A stretch of DNA of 17,984 bases from DAOTWA01 sp034435955 (GTDB lineage: Bacteria > Chloroflexota > Anaerolineae > Anaerolineales > Anaerolineaceae): assembly GCA_034435955.1 (NCBI GenBank), contig DAOTWA010000011.1, forward strand, positions 1 through 17,984. The letters are read 5' to 3'. The notes under the pieces are model-generated. The model made no database searches. It had not been told where the DNA came from and saw only the letters and a list, made by a program, of their open reading frames with translations. Below are positions 1 to 7,520 of the stretch, one piece after another; position 1 is the stretch's first letter; each line of letters opens with the position of its first letter. The position numbers were made by a program, and so were the translations under genes.

Positions 1-96
1 GGGATTATTGCGAAAGCCTGGAATATCATCGCCTTATGGAGCAACGACGGGTTTGAAATTGTCCAAATAAAGAGCGGTGATCCACGCAGGCGTTGA
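1..96 (+). CDS. Possible 3' end of an unidentified gene (partial)
   Basis: Reading frame 1 is open from the window edge to a TGA at 94-96 and gives 31 residues with a protein-like composition (...NIIALWSNDGFEIVQIK...). I do not recognise the family. The tail overlaps the first copy of a 15-bp direct repeat (83-97). The frame is too short to prove coding, so it could be non-coding sequence. The following 97-330 shows no gene I can support on either strand. Confidence 0.25.
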   Translation, partial: GIIAKAWNIIALWSNDGFEIVQIKSGDPRRR

Positions 97-180
97 GGAA
101 TTTCGGCGGTCAGTCCATTGGGGTTCAAGGACGCCGGCAATTCGAAAAAAAGCAGAGGCGGGGTGCACGCAGGCGTTGAG
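83..180. repeat. 15-bp exact direct repeat, copies 83 bp apart
   Basis: CACGCAGGCGTTGAG occurs at 83-97 and again at 166-180. The first copy covers the stop codon of the possible partial gene at the window edge. The sequence between the copies is unremarkable. It may be a local duplication scar or the footprint of a lost element, and chance cannot be excluded. Confidence 0.5.
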
Positions 181-330
181 TTCGCCAGGCCCGCGGAAGC
201 ACACCGGGGGCCCGCGAGGACGGATGGGGCGGTCATCCCCTTTAAGGAAATGGGCGAAGCCCTGCGGGCATATACCCGCAATGACCTGTCGGGGCAGAGG
301 ATAAACGCCCAAATTTTCGGCGGGTACCCG

Positions 331-1011
331 TTATGTAAAGAGTATACGCGCCATGGCGGCGATGACCTCGGCTGTCTTTTCGATGCCCAGCCTGCCGGTG
401 TTCAATACGGCGTGATAGAGGGAAGGGTCGTCCCAATCGAGGCCGTAGAATTGTTTGATGTACTCGGCTGAGGCGGCGTCGCGGGCAAGGATCAGGTCTT
501 GGGCGGCGCGGCGGATGCCGACATCGGCGTAGTAGGCAGCCTGTTCTTCTTTTAGCTGCTGCTTGACGCGCTGGATGCGCTCTTCTAACGGTGCCTCGAT
601 GCGCACGTGCAGCACGTTGGGCCTGTCCTTCAGGATGATCTGGCCGCCGCGGCCGAGGATGACGAAGCCGCCGGCGTTGTAGGCCGCCTGGACGGCCTTC
701 TGCACGAGGTTCAATGCGGCGATCTCGCTGAGAGGTTGAGTCTCGGGGATATGGGCGCCGCGGGCATCCTCTTTCCAAACGCGCACTTGGGCAACGGCGA
801 CGGGCCGGCGCAGGAGACGGTCGAGGAAGTTCTTGACCCTGTAATTGTCCTCGGAATAATCGATCACCTCTTGCTCGGAAAGGCCGGCCTCCACAGCCGC
901 CCTGGAGATATGATGTTTGTCGAACAGGCGGTAGCCAAGCATCTCACACACGCGCAGGGCTACCTCGTCCCCACCGCTACCGTACTGGCGTGAGATGGTG
1001 ATTACAGCCAT
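331..1011 (-). CDS. Cytidylate kinase-like family protein
   Basis: A 226-residue soluble protein that opens with MAVITISRQYGSGGDEVA, the signature of the cytidylate-kinase-like (Cytidylate_kin2) group of P-loop nucleotide kinases. The P-loop (about residues 7-14) is glycine-rich but lacks a clean GxxGxGK[ST]. A second conserved segment is VILGRGG near residue 115-121. An Arg/Asp-rich lid-like region follows (RDAASAEYIKQFY, then DDPSLYH). The length fits the family. The exact phosphate acceptor is not established for this group, so CMP kinase activity is only an inference. The start is well supported by a strong Shine-Dalgarno (AAGGAGG, about six bases before the ATG). A minus-strand promoter lies at 1136-1164. 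The gene stands alone and its downstream side has no clear terminator. Confidence 0.85.
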   Translation of the reverse strand: MAVITISRQYGSGGDEVALRVCEMLGYRLFDKHHISRAAVEAGLSEQEVIDYSEDNYRVKNFLDRLLRRPVAVAQVRVWKEDARGAHIPETQPLSEIAALNLVQKAVQAAYNAGGFVILGRGGQIILKDRPNVLHVRIEAPLEERIQRVKQQLKEEQAAYYADVGIRRAAQDLILARDAASAEYIKQFYGLDWDDPSLYHAVLNTGRLGIEKTAEVIAAMARILFT

Positions 1012-1135
1012 GGCTCCCTCCTTTTGGAATGTGGAAAATTCGGCCGGGAAGAAAGATCGATCAAGGGATGAGTTGCGTCCGCGCCAGGTCGAAGAAGGAC
1101 CTCCAGGTCAAAAGATTGTGAATTGTTTCATTTAC

Positions 1136-1164
1136 ACTATAGCACGATCGAGATGTTTATTCAA
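1136..1164 (-). promoter_or_regulatory. Sigma70-like promoter for the cytidylate-kinase-like gene
   Basis: On the minus strand TTGAAT (1164-1159) is followed after 17 bases by TATAGT (1141-1136). The spacing is ideal and nine of the twelve bases match consensus. It would give a leader of roughly 115 bases before the ATG at 1011. A weaker plus-strand pair in the same place (TTGTGA 1116, TATAGC 1138) could serve the divergent OsmC-family gene. Confidence 0.5.
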
Positions 1165-1296
1165 TTCGGCTGTTTTTATGGATTGGGGGATGGCGAGGTG
1201 CGCGGGTCCATTGGGGAAAGCCTGCAACTTTTCTGCCGGCGGCGCATCAAAAAGAAAGTGTTCAAATCGCTCAAAAGAATTCCTGGAGATTAACGC

Positions 1297-1701
1297 ATGG
1301 AAATGATTATCGATTTCCCTGGTGGGGCGCGGGTAGATGCGCATTTCGGACCGTACACGGTCCCGACCGACCAACCGCCGCAGGGCGGCGGGGAAGGCTC
1401 GGCGCCGACGCCCTTTTCCGTCTTTCTGGCCTCGATTGGCACCTGCGCGGGAATTTATGTGCTGGGGTTCTGCCGTCAGCGCAACCTGCCCACGGACGGC
1501 ATCCGCATCATCCAGCGCGTGTACACCAACCCCTTAAACGGAATGGTCGGGCAGATTGACCTGGAGATTCAGGTGCCGCCAGAATTTCCGGAGAAATACC
1601 GGCCGTCACTGATCCGCTCGGCTGAGTTATGCGCGGTCAAGAAACACCTGGAAGCGCCCCCGAAATTCAACATCTACACGGCTGAAGCCGTCAAAGCCTA
1701 G
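1297..1701 (+). CDS. OsmC family protein
   Basis: A 134-residue OsmC/Ohr-fold protein. Members of this family are homodimers with paired cysteines at the active site, and some reduce organic hydroperoxides. The hallmarks are present: the segment TPFSVFLASIGTCAGIYV with Cys50 (plus Cys59), and the second cysteine in SAELCAVKKHLE (Cys112). Length is normal. GGAG lies eight bases before the ATG, which fixes the start. Cys112 is followed by AVKKHLE, as in the YhfA/OsmC-like branch and unlike classical Ohr, so the substrate is open and peroxidase activity is only an inference. The gene is single and is followed by a clear hairpin terminator. Confidence 0.9.
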   Translation: MEMIIDFPGGARVDAHFGPYTVPTDQPPQGGGEGSAPTPFSVFLASIGTCAGIYVLGFCRQRNLPTDGIRIIQRVYTNPLNGMVGQIDLEIQVPPEFPEKYRPSLIRSAELCAVKKHLEAPPKFNIYTAEAVKA

Positions 1702-1728
1702 CCCAAAGGCCGGGCGTGGTAAAACCCG

Positions 1729-1766
1729 TCCCTCTCACCATCGAAATTGGGGTGAGAGGGATTTTG
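1729..1766 (+). terminator. Hairpin terminator after the OsmC-family gene
   Basis: A perfect 10-bp inverted repeat pairs 1730-1739 (CCCTCTCACC) with 1751-1760 (GGTGAGAGGG) around an 11-base loop. The stem can extend by the T-A pair 1729/1761. A short T-rich run (ATTTTGT) follows. It sits 28 bases after the stop codon. Confidence 0.75.
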
Positions 1767-1793
1767 TATGCGGACGGGATGCAGCGGGAAGCG

Positions 1794-1821
1794 TTGACCA
1801 TCTCTGAAAAGCGGCTATAAT
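1794..1821 (+). promoter_or_regulatory. Sigma70-like promoter upstream of the repeat lipoprotein
   Basis: TTGACC (1794-1799) and TATAAT (1816-1821) are separated by 16 bases. The predicted start near 1828 leaves a leader of about 205 bases before the GTG at 2033, which is long for this window. Confidence 0.55.
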
Positions 1822-1879
1822 TGCTGATAGTCACTTGATCATTCCATAAAATTTACTGGTACCAAACGGCTACAAAAAA

Positions 1880-1903
1880 GAGAAGCTGATCGGGACGCTT
1901 CTC
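1880..1903 (+). promoter_or_regulatory. Hairpin in the long leader of the repeat lipoprotein
   Basis: GAGAAGC (1880-1886) pairs perfectly with GCTTCTC (1897-1903) around a 10-base loop. A smaller CGG/CCG pairing follows at 1904-1916. The rest of 1830-2032 holds no gene. I cannot match the leader to a known riboswitch class. Confidence 0.35.
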
Positions 1904-2032
1904 CGGCAAGAAACCGCAATCGTTTTCTAATCAGCCAACAATGCATGATCGCGGTCTTATCCGGTTAACACTGCATCCCAAGGCAGGCACTGCTGCTGCC
2001 TTTGCGTCCGTGGAAATGCCGGGGGGTAGCAG

Positions 2033-3478
2033 GTGAGAAGTCGACACAATCCATGGCTTTCCCTGGCCGACGTGGTGGTCGTCATGACCATCACGTTGTC
2101 CGCGTGCGTATCCCCAACCGTTTCGCGGGCAACCGAAGAGATTCCCGAAGGAACCTATGCGGTGGATGCGATCTTCCGCGAATTTTATGATTTGCTGGGG
2201 GGCGAGGAATATCTCGGCTACGCGATCAGTCCGCTGTTCACCAACGGGCCGGTGCAGATGCAGTACACCGAGAATGCGCTGCTGCGTTACGATCCGAACG
2301 CCAGCAGCAGCCAGCAATACAGCCTGGCCCCGTTGGGGGTGGAATTGGGGATGAGCGATCCGCCCATGGTTCTGCCGGAGCAAAACGGCATCCGCATTGT
2401 GGATGGATACGTGATCTACGATGAATTCGTGGGCGTCTACGACCGCATGCAGGGGTCGAGGTTCGTCGGCAAGCCGCTCACTCAGGTGCGGATCAACAGC
2501 GATCGGCAGCGCATCGAGCAGTACTTCGCCAATGTTGGTTTTTACCGGTTGCTGAGCGATCCGCCGGGGAAGGTTCACCTGCTGGCCTATGGGGCCTGGA
2601 AGTGCGACTTGGCGTGCCGCACGCGCCCACCTGCGAATGCGATCGTCTCGCGGGCGCCGTATTTCGCCGAGCCGATGGTGGAAAGCCTGAACCGCTGGGG
2701 GAGCGAATTCACCGGCCGGCCGATCAGCCCGCCTTACACGGCGGCGGACGGTATGCTGGAGCAGGTATACGAAAATATCGTCGCTTTTGCCAATCCAAAC
2801 AATATTCGACTGGTGCGCCTGCGCCCGCTGCCGGAAGAGGTGGGCATACGGGCCACTCCTCTGGTAGCAGCCAATCAGGACGAGCGCCTCAAGTTTTACC
2901 CCCTGGATGGTAAGCTTGGACACAATGTTCCGGTCGTGTTCGAGAATTACATCGTGATGCACGGCGGAATGGAAACGGCAGGCGCGCCGATCACGGAGAT
3001 ATACCCCGAGGGGAAGATTTACCGGCAGTGTTTCACGAACTACTGTCTGGATTACGATCCAAACGCGGCCAGCGAGCTGCGCGTGCGGCCGGCCGCCTTA
3101 GGCCCTCTCTATCTGGCGCGGACGCGCCCTCAGCCGGCGATGCAATCGCTGACCAGCGACAATGTGATCCTGCGCTTGTGGGTGGCGAAGGCGATGACCG
3201 CCCCGGGGGAGGAACAGGTGGTGAACCTGGAGGCGCTGGAGCGGAAGAGCGGTCATGCGATCGCCAACGCGGAAGCCGTCCTGGAGGTGACTGCGCCGGA
3301 TGGTTCGCTGACGAGATATCATTTCCCCCCCACGGGCGAGGATGGGCGCAGCAGCGTGGTCGTGCCGGCGGTGAAGGCGGACAGCGGCAGCATGGTCGCG
3401 TTAAAGGCGTGCCTGAACGGCGGATCAGACCAACCGCCCTGCGCTGAGGACAGCTACGTGATCTGGAAGGGTGGGTAG
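2033..3478 (+). CDS. Secreted lipoprotein with four LGFP-like repeat modules
   Basis: A 481-residue exported protein. A signal segment (residues 8-24) ends in the lipobox L22-S23-A24-C25, so Cys25 should be lipidated and anchored outside the cell membrane. Four related modules of about 60 residues follow, at roughly 45-106, 124-189, 205-270 and 300-362. Each has the pattern FY/YD..GG...LGYAIS...F..G..QY.E...RYDPN...V.LG.LG. This resembles the LGFP-type repeats common in secreted Chloroflexi proteins. Residues about 375-481 look like an Ig-like beta domain (VLEVTAPDGS, then SGSMVALKAC). The GTG start has a G-rich Shine-Dalgarno (GGGGGG) a few bases upstream and leads straight into the signal peptide. 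No catalytic motif is visible. A role in binding cell-surface polymer is an inference. It converges with the LysM lipoprotein. Confidence 0.8.
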   Translation: MRSRHNPWLSLADVVVVMTITLSACVSPTVSRATEEIPEGTYAVDAIFREFYDLLGGEEYLGYAISPLFTNGPVQMQYTENALLRYDPNASSSQQYSLAPLGVELGMSDPPMVLPEQNGIRIVDGYVIYDEFVGVYDRMQGSRFVGKPLTQVRINSDRQRIEQYFANVGFYRLLSDPPGKVHLLAYGAWKCDLACRTRPPANAIVSRAPYFAEPMVESLNRWGSEFTGRPISPPYTAADGMLEQVYENIVAFANPNNIRLVRLRPLPEEVGIRATPLVAANQDERLKFYPLDGKLGHNVPVVFENYIVMHGGMETAGAPITEIYPEGKIYRQCFTNYCLDYDPNAASELRVRPAALGPLYLARTRPQPAMQSLTSDNVILRLWVAKAMTAPGEEQVVNLEALERKSGHAIANAEAVLEVTAPDGSLTRYHFPPTGEDGRSSVVVPAVKADSGSMVALKACLNGGSDQPPCAEDSYVIWKGG

Positions 3479-3524
3479 CGAGGCCGCCCCAGGCGTGCGA
3501 TAGCGGCGCGAAACGGGGGGACAA

Positions 3525-4496
3525 TCAGGGGTGGGCCTCGACGAAGAGCTCCACCTTCGATATTTCAGGGCCCAGGCTGTAAACGTCCAGGGAGAAGGGC
3601 AGGCGGCCGCCGGCTGCCAGCGGAGTGTTCGATTCCCACTTGCGCAAACCAACCGGGGCGCCGGCGGCGTCGTACGCCGCGGCGACCAGCCAGACCTGCT
3701 CCGCGGGGGCGCTGTCCGTTGGAAGGGTCACATCGCCGCTCAACCGGGCGGACAGACCCCTTTCACTAATTGTGGTATTTACATGCTCAGCCGCGGCCGG
3801 CAGGTAACGGCCAGGATCGCCGAGGGGCAGCGCGTCGAGGTTTTGGATTCCAGCGGTGTAGGCAGCCGGTATCGGCGGGGGAAAATAGGCCTCCAGGGGG
3901 AGGGTTTTCCCGGCCGGCAGGAGGTTCAGGGCAGCCGAGGCTGGCAGACTGGTTTGGGCGCCGGCGGAATCCAGCAAGACTATGCTGGCGCTGACATTCT
4001 CGACTGGAGCGGACTGGATGTTGGTCACAGCGGCCAGGCACCACAGGCCGCCATCGGCGGCGGGATAACAATGCACCTCTGAGGCCCGAATGGGCAGCGG
4101 GGTTGGGCTGGGTTGAGGGGCGCGGGACGGGCCAGGAGCGGGGGTTGGCTGGGGGATGGTCAGGATCGTACCGATGGAGAGGAAATAGGGGTTGACCGTG
4201 GGATTGGCAGTCTTCAGCGCGGCCACGCTGACGCCGAAACGGAGGGCGATGCCGAACATGTCGTCGCCTTTAACCACTTTGTAGGTCAGCGGGGTTGGAG
4301 TGGGGGTTGGGAGCGGGGTAGGGGTTGCGGTTCCCGGACCGGCTGGGGTCTGGGTAGGCGTGGGGGTGGTATAGGGTGTGAGGGCGCCGGTGGGTGCGGG
4401 AGTTACCGTGGGAGGGGGCGTCTGCGGGCGGCAAGCTGCTGCGGCGAGGGCGATGGCTATCCCCAAGAACGCCGCGAAGGGACGGGCGTCAGGCAT
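3525..4496 (-). CDS. LysM-domain lipoprotein
   Basis: A 323-residue exported protein. The signal peptide has the lipobox AAAC (Cys22), followed by a Pro/Thr-rich linker (about 25-70). One LysM module at 71-114 starts TYKVVKGDDMFGIALRFGVS and ends GTILTIP. LysM binds peptidoglycan N-acetylglucosamine. After a second Pro-rich linker, residues about 135-323 are predicted beta-rich and contain FxLYD-like strands (VSASIVLLDSAGAQ). The frame stays open upstream to 4685, but that extension would overlap the divergent B12 gene and displace the signal peptide, so I chose the ATG at 4496. TATAAT lies only six bases before this ATG on the same strand and there is no Shine-Dalgarno, which suggests a leaderless message. 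Confidence 0.85.
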   Translation of the reverse strand: MPDARPFAAFLGIAIALAAAACRPQTPPPTVTPAPTGALTPYTTPTPTQTPAGPGTATPTPLPTPTPTPLTYKVVKGDDMFGIALRFGVSVAALKTANPTVNPYFLSIGTILTIPQPTPAPGPSRAPQPSPTPLPIRASEVHCYPAADGGLWCLAAVTNIQSAPVENVSASIVLLDSAGAQTSLPASAALNLLPAGKTLPLEAYFPPPIPAAYTAGIQNLDALPLGDPGRYLPAAAEHVNTTISERGLSARLSGDVTLPTDSAPAEQVWLVAAAYDAAGAPVGLRKWESNTPLAAGGRLPFSLDVYSLGPEISKVELFVEAHP

Positions 4497-4502
4497 GCGG
4501 GG

Positions 4503-4508
4503 ATTATA
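4503..4508 (-). promoter_or_regulatory. -10 element of the LysM gene, probably leaderless
   Basis: GGTATAAT on the minus strand ends six bases before the ATG at 4496, so transcription should begin at or within a base or two of the start codon. No convincing -35 element is visible. Confidence 0.5.
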
Positions 4509-4547
4509 CCAAGGATACCAGGCGAAAGAGGGAAAGGCGAAAGGCGG

Positions 4548-4553
4548 TATAAT
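4548..4553 (+). promoter_or_regulatory. -10 element of the B12/MeaB/prs operon
   Basis: GGTATAAT ends 31 bases before the ATG at 4585, giving a leader of about 25 bases that contains the Shine-Dalgarno GGGGAG. It sits inside the palindrome GGTATAATACC. No clear -35 element is visible. It lies back to back with the LysM promoter in an 88-bp divergent region. Confidence 0.5.
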
Positions 4554-4584
4554 ACCGGTAGACCAGGTTTCAGGGGAGTAGCTT

Positions 4585-4998
4585 ATGAGTGAGCGCAGAA
4601 TCCGCGTCTTAATCGCCAAGCCGGGATTGGATGGCCACGACCGCGGCGCCAAGGTCGTCGCGCGTGCGCTGCGCGACGCGGGCATGGAGGTGATCTACAC
4701 CGGGCTGCGCCAGACGCCGGAGATGATCGCTGAAGCGGCATTGCAAGAGGATGTGGATGTTGTCGGTTTGTCGATCCTCTCGGGCGCGCACATGCTGTTG
4801 GTGCCCCGCGTGATTGAACTGCTGCGGGCCAACGGTCTTGGGGATGTGGGTGTGTTCATAGGGGGGATCATCCCGGAAGAGGATATTCCGGCATTAATGG
4901 CGGCTGGTGTCCAACTGGTGTATGGGCCAGGCACGCCAACCGATGCGATCGTAGACGGCATTCGCCGCTTTGTGCAGAGTAAAACGGCGACGGTCTGA
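4585..4998 (+). CDS. Cobalamin-binding subunit of methylmalonyl-CoA mutase (C-terminal domain protein)
   Basis: A 137-residue stand-alone B12-binding domain. It carries the base-off/His-on signature in KPGLDGHDRGAKVVA (DxHxxG, His19 region), followed by VVGLSILSGAH and the GG-containing loop FIGGIIPEEDI. This is the small subunit of a split acyl-CoA mutase, which rearranges (R)-methylmalonyl-CoA and succinyl-CoA using adenosylcobalamin. The catalytic large subunit is not in this window. Length and motifs match such subunits, although the partner could instead be an isobutyryl-CoA or ethylmalonyl-CoA type mutase. The Shine-Dalgarno GGGGAG lies six bases before the ATG. The next gene, the MeaB chaperone, starts 11 bases after the stop, which supports the assignment. 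Confidence 0.92.
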   Translation: MSERRIRVLIAKPGLDGHDRGAKVVARALRDAGMEVIYTGLRQTPEMIAEAALQEDVDVVGLSILSGAHMLLVPRVIELLRANGLGDVGVFIGGIIPEEDIPALMAAGVQLVYGPGTPTDAIVDGIRRFVQSKTATV

Positions 4999-5009
4999 GG
5001 ATCGGTGCA

Positions 5010-6098
5010 GTGGCATTGAGCGAGCCAACGCGAGAATTGGAGCGCAGCGCCCGGGCGGAGGAGCTGGTTGAGGCGCTGCTGGAAGGCGACCGCCGGGCAT
5101 TAGCGCGCACACTTACCCACGTTGAAAATGGAACGGAGACCGGACAGGCGGCGTTAAGCCTGCTTTTCCCCCGGGCGGGGAACGCTCATCTGGTGGGCGT
5201 GACCGGATCCCCCGGCACGGGCAAGTCTACACTGGTCAACCACCTGACGCTGCACTACCGCCAACGGCGGGAGGGATACCGACCAAAGAGAGTAGCCGTG
5301 GTGGCCGTGGATCCAAGCAGCCCTTTCAGCGGTGGAGCGGTGCTGGGGGATCGGGTGCGGATGCGCGATCTGTCGGGCGATCCGGATGTTTTTATTCGCT
5401 CGATGGCCAACCGTGGCGCGCTTGGCGGCCTGGCGCGCAGCACGGCTGCGGTGGTTCAGGTTTTAGATGCCGCGGGCTACGAATTGATATTTATCGAAAC
5501 GGTAGGAGCGGGACAATCCGAGGTGGATGTTGCGCGTCTGGCCCATACCACGCTGGTGGTCGAAGCGCCGGGCTTAGGCGATGATATTCAGGCGATCAAA
5601 GCGGGAATCCTGGAGATTGCCGATGTGTTGGTGATCAATAAAGCCGACCGGCCGGGCGTGGAGAACACGGAGCGCGCGTTGCACAGTATGCTTGAACTGG
5701 CCAGACCGAGCATGAACCTGTTCCGCGACCCGCACTGCGCTGAGCCGGAGGGGACGCCGGCCATCTCGATGCTGGAGGGAGAGCCAGCGAGAGGCTGGAA
5801 GCCGCCTATCCTGCGTACGGTGGCGATCTTCAAGACCGGCGTGGAGGCCGTCGCGGTCGCCATCGATGAGCACCGCGCGTACTTGCGTGAAACGGGGGAA
5901 TGGAAGCGCCGTGAACGGGCGCGCATCCGCGCAGAAGTGGATGCACTGCTGCAGGCCATGCTGGTGTCCCGCTGGCGAGAAACCGTCGCGCCTGAGCGCC
6001 TCGAGCGGGTGTTAGCCCGATTGATGGACAGGGAAATATCGCCCAATCAGGCCGTTGAGCTGTTGCTGAGCGATGATATGCGAGGGATAGGGCGATGA
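5010..6098 (+). CDS. meaB: MeaB/ArgK-type GTPase, mutase chaperone
   Basis: A 362-residue G3E-family GTPase that guards B12-dependent acyl-CoA mutases by gating cofactor loading and removing damaged cobalamin. The Walker A motif GVTGSPGTGKST lies at residues 63-74. It is followed by VDPSSPFSGGA (100-110), the ETVGAGQSE switch (163-171) and the guanine-specificity motif NKAD (210-213). Length fits the family. The frame opens with GTG at 5010, preceded by GAGG about nine bases upstream, and this start keeps spacing to the B12 subunit at 11 bases. The stop overlaps the next ATG as ATGA. Its position right after the mutase B12 subunit confirms its role better than sequence alone, since older annotations call this family ArgK. 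Confidence 0.93.
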   Translation: MALSEPTRELERSARAEELVEALLEGDRRALARTLTHVENGTETGQAALSLLFPRAGNAHLVGVTGSPGTGKSTLVNHLTLHYRQRREGYRPKRVAVVAVDPSSPFSGGAVLGDRVRMRDLSGDPDVFIRSMANRGALGGLARSTAAVVQVLDAAGYELIFIETVGAGQSEVDVARLAHTTLVVEAPGLGDDIQAIKAGILEIADVLVINKADRPGVENTERALHSMLELARPSMNLFRDPHCAEPEGTPAISMLEGEPARGWKPPILRTVAIFKTGVEAVAVAIDEHRAYLRETGEWKRRERARIRAEVDALLQAMLVSRWRETVAPERLERVLARLMDREISPNQAVELLLSDDMRGIGR

Positions 6099-6388
6099 TC
6101 AGTGGAAATCAGGTGCGATGGAGGGCAATCGAGCGCGCCGACCTGCCGCGCTTTGTGGCCTGGTTGAACGGTCCTGAAGCGACCCGCGGTCTCTCGATCG
6201 ATCTGCCGCTCTCATCCGAGGATGAAGCGGACCGATTTGAGGGTCTGGGTCAAGCACGGGCGGAGGAGCGCCCACTGGCGATCGAAGTTCTGCATGATCA
6301 AAAGGTGCGCCAGACGATGCATGAAGACGGGGGATATATCAACGTCCTGCTGATGAGTATGTTACGGTCAGAATGGAAGAGAGGATGA
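6095..6388 (+). pseudogene. GNAT acetyltransferase with its central core deleted
   Basis: A 97-residue open frame. Residues 1-62 match the N-terminus of a RimJ/RimL-like GNAT protein (VRWRAIERADLPRFVAWLN, then ERPLAIEV). Residues about 63-97 match the extreme C-terminus of the same family (VRQTMHEDGGYINVLLMSML then RSEW). The roughly 75-80 residues expected between them are missing; they include the acetyl-CoA pyrophosphate-binding loop (Q/RxxGxG/A). The deletion kept the frame, so a product may still be made but it cannot be a working acetyltransferase. The ATG overlaps the meaB stop (ATGA), so it is translationally coupled. prs follows after 16 bases. Confidence 0.75.
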
Positions 6389-6404
6389 AATACAGGAGCG
6401 CCTT

Positions 6405-7397
6405 ATGCCCATCCTGCACCTACCGCGCCACGAATTAATGTATGGGGAAGTGAAGCTATACGCCGGCACCGCCTGTCCAGACCTGGCGGCAGCGATCGCG
6501 AAATATCTTGATGTCCCTTTGTGCGGGCGCGACATTATCCAGTTCCCCAATGAGAATCTGTTCGTCAAGCTGCATACCAGCGTACGCGGCCAGGACTGCT
6601 ACGTGATCCAGACGACGTCCGCGCCGGTACACCGCAATCTGATGGAGCTGCTCATCCTGCTGCAGACGCTGCGGCTGGACTCGGCGGCGCGCATCACGGC
6701 CGTGATTCCGTATCTATGCTATGCGCGCTCGGACAAGAAGGATCAGCCGCGGGTGCCCATTACCGCCAGGCTGGTGGCGGATATGATCGAAGTCGCCGGA
6801 GCCGACCGGTACATCACGCTCGATCTGCACGCCGGCCAGATCCAGGGTTTCTTCTCCATTCCGGGCGATGTGCTGACCACGTTCCACCTCCTGGTGGATT
6901 ATCTTAAGTCCAAAGCGGCCAATCTGGTATCGCCGGTGGTGGTGACCGCCGACCTTGGCTTTGCCAAGAAGGCGCGCAACTTCGCCCAGCGGTTGGGGAC
7001 GCCGATGGCCTTCATCGAGAAGCGCCGGGCGAGCAACGATGCGAGAGCAGAGGCGCTCACCCTGATCGGCGAGGTGGCCAACCATGATGTGCTCATCGTG
7101 GACGACGAGGTGGATACGGGCGGATCGATTGTCGAGGCGGTCAATCTGGTCAAGGAACATGGCGCGCGGAGCATCTACGTCATTTTCGTGCACCCGGTCT
7201 TCTCGGGCACGGCAGTGGAGCGGCTGGCGGCGCTGCCGGTGACCGAATTTATCACGACCGACACCATACCCATTGCCGAAAACCGTAAGCAGATGTTCGG
7301 CGGCAGGCTGACAGTGCTGTCGGTGGCGCCGCTGTTGGGCGAGGTGATCCTGCGCGCCAACCAGGGTCGCTCGGTGGGGGAGATGTTCAACGAGTAG
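6405..7397 (+). CDS. prs: Ribose-phosphate pyrophosphokinase (PRPP synthetase)
   Basis: A 330-residue enzyme that transfers pyrophosphate from ATP to ribose 5-phosphate to give PRPP for nucleotide, histidine and tryptophan synthesis. The catalytic flexible loop is seen as IPYLCYARSDKKDQPR (101-116). The divalent-metal and ribose-phosphate region is DLHAGQIQGFF (140-150). The PRPP-binding loop is VLIVDDEVDTGGSI (229-242). The protein is slightly longer at the N-terminus than typical family members, so a start at Met12 (LMYGEVKLYAG) is possible. AGGAG lies six bases before the ATG at 6405, which favours the longer form. It is last in the operon, and a hairpin terminator follows. Confidence 0.92.
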   Translation: MPILHLPRHELMYGEVKLYAGTACPDLAAAIAKYLDVPLCGRDIIQFPNENLFVKLHTSVRGQDCYVIQTTSAPVHRNLMELLILLQTLRLDSAARITAVIPYLCYARSDKKDQPRVPITARLVADMIEVAGADRYITLDLHAGQIQGFFSIPGDVLTTFHLLVDYLKSKAANLVSPVVVTADLGFAKKARNFAQRLGTPMAFIEKRRASNDARAEALTLIGEVANHDVLIVDDEVDTGGSIVEAVNLVKEHGARSIYVIFVHPVFSGTAVERLAALPVTEFITTDTIPIAENRKQMFGGRLTVLSVAPLLGEVILRANQGRSVGEMFNE

Positions 7398-7438
7398 GCG
7401 GCGAGCGACCGCAGTCGAGAATTAATAGGTCTATTGAG

Positions 7439-7470
7439 GCGGCTCAGCACAACCGGCGCGAGCCGCTTTT
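7439..7470 (+). terminator. Rho-independent terminator after prs
   Basis: GCGGCTC (7439-7445) pairs with GAGCCGC (7460-7466), followed directly by TTTT. Weaker flanking arms AGAATT (7418-7423) and AATTCT (7472-7477) also pair around it. Confidence 0.75.
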
Positions 7471-7520
7471 CAATTCTGTTCCGGTGCAGCGCCAAGCGAA
7501 AATGGGCATTGATTCCCCAC

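Noticed and set aside
995..1306. Small plus-strand frame between the cytidylate-kinase-like and OsmC genes
   Set aside because: It runs through the promoter region and the OsmC Shine-Dalgarno, and its composition is not protein-like.
1861..1920. Cyclic-di-GMP riboswitch in the lipoprotein leader
   Set aside because: GGGACGC and CTCCGG look suggestive, but the conserved core around CAGGGCAAAC and the GNRA loop are missing.
1931..2962. Long open frame of 343 codons antisense to the repeat lipoprotein
   Set aside because: Its translation is rich in His/Arg/Gln with no domain, and the plus-strand frame has a signal peptide, repeats and a promoter. It is a shadow of GC-rich coding sequence.
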